A stretch of 35,380 bases of DNA, taken from Ancylobacter dichloromethanicus (GTDB lineage Bacteria; Pseudomonadota; Alphaproteobacteria; Rhizobiales; Xanthobacteraceae). Shown piece after piece: positions 31,596 through 35,380 of this stretch. Made by a program: the position numbers and the translations under genes. Within the stretch, counting starts at the first letter, position 1; each line of letters begins with the position of its first letter. The notes under the pieces were generated by a model. That model was not told the origin of the DNA, made no database searches, and saw only the letters and a list, made by a program, of their open reading frames with translations. The stretch is taken from positions 1 to 35,380 of the forward strand of contig NZ_JAHBGC010000024.1 of the NCBI RefSeq assembly GCF_018390645.1. Direction: 5' to 3'.

Positions 31596-33269
31596 TCAAC
31601 TCACGTTGTTGAGGTCGCGGTCCTTGGTCTCGGGCAGTAGCAGGAGACCGATGACCGCCGTCATGACGGCGATGATGATCGGATACCAGAGGCCCGAGAA
31701 GATGTTGCCTGTCGCGGCCACGATGGCGAAGGCGGTGGGCGGCAGGAAGCCGCCGAACCAGCCATTGCCGATGTGGTAGGGCAGCGACATGCCGGTGTAG
31801 CGGATGCGGGTCGGGAACAGTTCGACCAGCAGGGCGGCGATCGGGCCGTACACCATCGTCACGTAGAAGACGAGGATGAACAGCAGGCCGATGAGGGTAA
31901 GCGTGCGCCCGTCGGTCAGCACGCCGCCAATGGTCGGCTGCTTCACGATGGAGGGGTCGCCCACGGTGGGATAGCCGGCTGTCCGCGCCGCCGCGACGAT
32001 CGCCGCACCGGCGGTGTCGGTCGCGGGGATGTCGACGGCGGTGCCGTTCACCGTCACGCTGACCGGCGTACCGGCTGCGCCCGGCAGCAGCTGGTAGTGC
32101 ATCGAGTTGGTCGCCAGCGTGCGGCGGTAGAGATCGCACGGGCGGGTGAAGACGCGCACGCCGACCGGGTCGAACAACGTGCCGCAGCTCGCCGGATCCG
32201 CCGTTATGTCGATCGCCACCGATTCGGTGGCCGCGATCAGCTTCGGATTGGCGACGCGGGCGATGTTCTCGAACAGCGGGAAGTAGGTCGCCGCCGCGAT
32301 GAGGCAGCCCGCGATCAGGATCGGCTTGCGGCCGATCTTGTCCGAGAACCAGCCGAAGAAGATGAAGAACGGCGTGCCCAGGAGCAGGCTGGCGGCGATG
32401 AGCAGGTTCGCCGTCGTTCCGTCCACCTTCAGTGTCTGTGTCAGGAAGAACAGCGCGTAGAACTGGCCGCAATACCAGACCACGGCCTGGCCGGCGGTGC
32501 CGCCGAACAGGGCGATGAGCGCGATCTTGGCGTTCGACCAGCGGCCGAAAGCCTCGGTGAGCGGCGCCTTCGAGCGGGTTCCCTCTTCCTTCATCTTCTG
32601 GAAGGCGGGCGACTCGTTCAGCGAGAGCCGGATCCAGATGGAGAAGCCGAGCAGGATGATCGAGAGCAGGAACGGGACGCGCCAGCCCCAGGCGGCGAAG
32701 TCTTCCGGCGACATGCTCAGGCGCAGCGTCAGGATGACCAGCAGCGAGAGGAACAGGCCGACCGTGGCGGTCGTCTGGATCCACGAGGTGTAGAAGCCGC
32801 GGCGTCCGTGCGGGGCGTGCTCGGCGACATAGGTCGCCGCGCCGCCATATTCGCCGCCGAGCGCGAGGCCCTGCAGCAGGCGGCAGAGGATGAAGATCAC
32901 CGGGGCGGCATAGCCGATCGTGTCGTAGCTTGGCAGCAGGCCGACCAGGAAGGTGGCGATGCCCATCAGCGTCATGGTGACGAGGAACGTGTACTTGCGT
33001 CCGATCAGGTCGCCGAGGCGACCGAACACCAGGGCGCCGAAGGGGCGCACCGCGAAGCCGGCGGCGAAGCCGAACAGCACGAAGATGAACTTCGCCGTAT
33101 CGTTGGTGCCGGGCACGAAGGTGGCGGCGATGTTGGCTGCAAGCGAGCCGGCGAGATAGAAATCGTACCATTCGAAGACGGTGCCGGCGGAGGAGGCGAT
33201 GATCACCTTCCTCTCTTCTCGGGTCATCGGGGCCCCTTTCTTGACAGGCCCTGCCGTAGTTACGCTCAT
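31596..33269 (-). CDS. MFS transporter of the metabolite:H+ symporter (MHS) type
   Basis: A 557-residue MFS protein with about 12 spans. The N-terminus ASSAGTVFEWYDFYLAGSLA and the loop GALVFGRLGDLIGRKYTF are hallmarks of the MHS group (ProP, KgtP, ShiA, CitA). It is about 120 residues longer than the standard 430-440 because of a large extracytoplasmic insertion between two spans of the second half (from RVANPKLIAATES to GGVLTDGRTL) with two cysteines (SCGTLFDPVG, RPCDLYRR). ATG at 33269 (MSVTTAGPVKKG) has GGGAAGGGAA upstream; a later Met (MTREER) is possible. The substrate is a carboxylate or betaine-like compound by family; it cannot be named. Transcribed alone. Confidence 0.87.
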   Translation of the reverse strand: MSVTTAGPVKKGAPMTREERKVIIASSAGTVFEWYDFYLAGSLAANIAATFVPGTNDTAKFIFVLFGFAAGFAVRPFGALVFGRLGDLIGRKYTFLVTMTLMGIATFLVGLLPSYDTIGYAAPVIFILCRLLQGLALGGEYGGAATYVAEHAPHGRRGFYTSWIQTTATVGLFLSLLVILTLRLSMSPEDFAAWGWRVPFLLSIILLGFSIWIRLSLNESPAFQKMKEEGTRSKAPLTEAFGRWSNAKIALIALFGGTAGQAVVWYCGQFYALFFLTQTLKVDGTTANLLIAASLLLGTPFFIFFGWFSDKIGRKPILIAGCLIAAATYFPLFENIARVANPKLIAATESVAIDITADPASCGTLFDPVGVRVFTRPCDLYRRTLATNSMHYQLLPGAAGTPVSVTVNGTAVDIPATDTAGAAIVAAARTAGYPTVGDPSIVKQPTIGGVLTDGRTLTLIGLLFILVFYVTMVYGPIAALLVELFPTRIRYTGMSLPYHIGNGWFGGFLPPTAFAIVAATGNIFSGLWYPIIIAVMTAVIGLLLLPETKDRDLNNVS

Positions 33270-33633
33270 TGTCGTTCCCTTCCCCAGAGTAAGTCGCGCC
33301 AATGTTCAGGCGTGCGGAGAATTCCGCACGCGCCAAAGGGGACGAGCTCACGCGGAGCATCGTCGGTTGTCGTGATCGAGTTTGGGAGTTCCTGTGGGAA
33401 CGCCTTCCGCTCGGGCTGTCTCCTCCCGGAGGCGGCCCGCCAATACGGAAACGGCCAATCCCCGGTGTCGCGGCGCGCGGAACTCTTCGATTCCTTCGCT
33501 ACCTCAGAGGAAAGCTTGGCGAAACCTGAGCGGTTTGACGATTGGCAATTGGTCGTAAACTCCCGCTATGCTGCGGTGCGGGAGAAAAGGCGGTTGTCGC
33601 GAAGTAAAACGCAGTAGGGCGGAATGCGCGGTA
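33270..33633. other. 360-bp spacer upstream of the transporter gene
   Basis: No credible gene. It holds a 9-bp hairpin in the leader of the transporter gene (listed separately) and otherwise shows nothing recognisable. The promoter for the leftward transporter gene should lie here, and rlmB ends at its right edge. Its base composition is a little more AT-rich than the genes around it (33490-33560). Confidence 0.4.
33310..33331 (-). promoter_or_regulatory. Leader hairpin of the transporter gene
   Basis: A perfect 9-bp inverted repeat (gcgtgcgga at 33310-33318, tccgcacgc at 33323-33331) with loop gaat, about 40 bases before the transporter start on the transcribed strand. It could be an mRNA leader hairpin or an operator; nothing decides. 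Confidence 0.4.
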
Positions 33634-34455
33634 TCAGGCCGGGCGGGCGATGGCCCGGCGGGCAATGTATAGCGCGAGCGCGGCCGCGTTCGACACGTTG
33701 AGGCTGACGATGGCGCCCGGCAGGTCGATGCGCGCGAGCGTGTCGCAGGTCTGGCGGGTCAGGTGGCGCAGGCCCTTGCCCTCGGCGCCCAGCACCAGCG
33801 CGGTGGGAGCGGAAAGGCGCGTGTCGACGAGGTCGGCCGGCCCCTCGCTGTCGAGCCCGACCACCAGCACGCCGTTCTGCTTCAGTTCGTCCAGCGCCCG
33901 GGCCAGATTGCCGACGAAGCAGAACGGCACGTGCTCCAGCCCGCCGCTGGCGCTCTTGGCCAGCACGCCGGTGGCGGCCGGGCTGTGGCGTGCCGTGGTG
34001 ACGATGGCACCGACCTTCAACGCCGCCGCCGAACGCACGATGGCGCCGACATTGTGCGGATCGGTGATCTGGTCGAGCACGAGGACCAGGTCGCACTCCG
34101 CCGCCTTGGCGAGGCTGAGCGCGGGGAGGGGATCGCATTCGGCGAGCATGCCCTGATGCACCGCATCGGGGTCGAGCAGCCGGTCGATCTCGCCGGGCCG
34201 GACGATCTCGGGGGCGATCCGCTGGGGAATCGCTTCCTCCTCCAGCCGGCGCGCCGCGTTCTCGGTCAGCATCAGGCGGCGCAGCTTGCGGCGCGGATTG
34301 CGCAGCGCCTCGACCACGCTGTGCCAGCCATAGAGAATCGCCACGTCGTCCCGCCACGCGCCGAAGGGACGCCCGGCGGGGCGGGGGCGCGGCTGGCGGG
34401 GACGCCCGGTGGGGCGGGAGGGCTTGCCGGGCGGGCGGCTGGGGCGATCGTTCAT
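33634..34455 (-). CDS. rlmB: 23S rRNA (guanosine-2251-2'-O)-methyltransferase
   Basis: A 273-residue SPOUT methyltransferase that methylates the ribose of G2251 in the P-loop of 23S rRNA. An N-terminal basic, Pro/Arg-rich stretch (about 4-32) precedes the L30e-like substrate-binding domain (from LYGWHSVVEALRN). The SPOUT domain has the three motifs DQITDPHNVGAIVRSAAA, LVLGAEGKGL and IVSLNVSNAAALALY, the last forming the trefoil knot that binds S-adenosylmethionine. The long basic N-terminus is common in alphaproteobacteria. It faces away from the tRNA-Tyr/tRNA-Gly/tuf unit. TrmH-type tRNA methylases are the alternative, but the L30e domain favours RlmB. Confidence 0.9.
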   Translation of the reverse strand: MNDRPSRPPGKPSRPTGRPRQPRPRPAGRPFGAWRDDVAILYGWHSVVEALRNPRRKLRRLMLTENAARRLEEEAIPQRIAPEIVRPGEIDRLLDPDAVHQGMLAECDPLPALSLAKAAECDLVLVLDQITDPHNVGAIVRSAAALKVGAIVTTARHSPAATGVLAKSASGGLEHVPFCFVGNLARALDELKQNGVLVVGLDSEGPADLVDTRLSAPTALVLGAEGKGLRHLTRQTCDTLARIDLPGAIVSLNVSNAAALALYIARRAIARPA

Positions 34456-34545
34456 GCGCGCGTTCTGTCATGGCGCGGGCGGCTTGGCAATTTGCCGGAC
34501 CGGCCGCGCGATCCACAGCCGGCGGGAGCCGCAAAGCGACCGGGG

Positions 34546-34574
34546 TTGACAGGGCAGGGGCACCTCACCATAAA
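34546..34574 (+). promoter_or_regulatory. Sigma-70-type promoter of the tRNA-tuf unit
   Basis: A perfect -35 TTGACA at 34546-34551, a 17-base spacer and CATAAA at 34569-34574 (4 of 6 to TATAAT). It lies about 90 bases before tRNA-Tyr, divergent from rlmB. It is the best promoter in the window by inspection and suits highly expressed tRNA and tuf genes. Confidence 0.65.
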
Positions 34575-34665
34575 GCCGGCCGCACGGGAGCCGCGCATCG
34601 CGCCGGTTTTCCGTGGGGTCGACGGCCGGTGCATTTCGACGCACCGCGGTTCGGCCGACGTGCGA

Positions 34666-34750
34666 GGGGGAGTGTCCCGAGCGGCAAAGGGGGCGGACTG
34701 TAAATCCGCTGGCTATGCCTTCGTAGGTTCGAGTCCTACCTCCCCCACCA
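34666..34750 (+). tRNA. tRNA-Tyr (anticodon GTA), CCA encoded
   Basis: An 85-base class II tRNA. The acceptor arms GGGGGAG (34666-34672) and CTCCCCC (34740-34746) pair fully. The anticodon loop contains G-T-A at 34700-34702, the long variable arm follows, and the T-arm is GTAGG-TTCGAGT-CCTAC. The discriminator is A, and CCA is encoded. Confidence 0.96.
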
Positions 34751-34781
34751 CGTCGCTTCTCGCTAGAATGCGCCTATCCTC

Positions 34782-34855
34782 GCGGGTGTAGCTCAATGGT
34801 AGAGCAACAGCCTTCCAAGCTGATGACGAGGGTTCGATTCCCTTCACCCGCTCCA
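34782..34855 (+). tRNA. tRNA-Gly (anticodon TCC), CCA encoded
   Basis: A 74-base tRNA. Acceptor GCGGGTG (34782-34788) pairs with CACCCGC (34845-34851). The D-arm is GCTC-AATGGTA-GAGC, and the anticodon loop has TCC. The discriminator base is T, usual for bacterial tRNA-Gly, and CCA is encoded. It lies 31 bases after tRNA-Tyr and before tuf, the usual co-transcribed order. Confidence 0.96.
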
Positions 34856-35043
34856 AATCTCCGCGCAGCCCCCATATGAGCGACGGCGCGGTCCCCCTGA
34901 AGGTGACGGCCGGCAGCCCCGAGGGCCTTGCATTTTCCCTTTCCCGCAGTGGCCGCGCAACGCGGCACTTGCGGAAAGCCGGGAAACCGCCTATCCCACG
35001 GCCCGATTTTTCGCGGCCCGCATGTCGCTGAAGGAAACGAGTT

Positions 35044-35380
<337 letters not shown>

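Noticed and set aside
31126..33360. A 744-residue leftward frame over the transporter and ridA-like genes
   Set aside because: It lies in another frame of the MHS transporter and runs antisense through the ridA-like gene and two terminators. The composition is not protein-like.

Overview
The window is chromosomal DNA of a GC-rich alphaproteobacterium, most likely order Hyphomicrobiales (Rhizobiales); I cannot fix the genus. The grounds are the coding style (very high third-position GC, which opens long false antisense frames), small proteins of the DUF2336 and DUF3297 families, a palindromic intergenic element of a type common in this order, and the arrangement rlmB / tRNA-Tyr / tRNA-Gly / tuf. 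Most of the window is ordinary core genome. The accessory signal is concentrated at about 13.7-15.7 kb.

Layout. 1-4.4 kb: the tail of an amino-acid ABC transporter ATPase, a terminator, then a leftward group phr (photolyase), cysK, alaX and sseA, with cysK/alaX/sseA tightly coupled. 4.5-5.3 kb: a short-chain dehydrogenase. 5.3-11.6 kb: tamA-tamB, which moves lipids or proteins to the outer membrane; tamA starts with TTG and the two genes overlap by one base. 12.2-13.7 kb: an orphan ParA ATPase and a lipoprotein L,D-transpeptidase. 13.7-15.6 kb: an AT-rich mosaic stretch leading into a toxin-antitoxin pair in which a DUF7662-type domain is fused to an antitoxin-like segment and followed by a PIN (VapC) toxin. 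15.7-16.9 kb: a nitroreductase/flavin reductase pair.

17.1-19.9 kb: a very small lipoprotein gene missed by length cut-offs, a secreted protein with three internal repeats, and a DUF2336 protein ending in a REP-like element. 20-23 kb: NAD kinase, DUF3297, a Tat-exported metallo-beta-lactamase-fold enzyme and a small outer-membrane barrel. 23.2-27.4 kb: a complete polyamine-type ABC importer (binding protein, ATPase, two permeases) whose 3' end carries a 42-bp tandem duplication. 27.8-29.3 kb: a TerC membrane protein and a sulfite-oxidase-like molybdoenzyme. 29.4 kb: tRNA-Thr. 29.9-31.5 kb: a secreted cysteine-repeat protein, an OmpA-domain protein and RidA. 31.6-33.3 kb: an MHS-type transporter. 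33.6-35.4 kb: rlmB, then tRNA-Tyr, tRNA-Gly and the start of tuf behind a strong promoter.

The best candidate for something little described is the DUF7662-antitoxin fusion with its PIN toxin (14655-15606). Secondary candidates are the 35-codon lipoprotein broken or created by a 16-bp duplication, the triple-repeat secreted protein, and the iteron-like 14-bp repeats beside the orphan parA.
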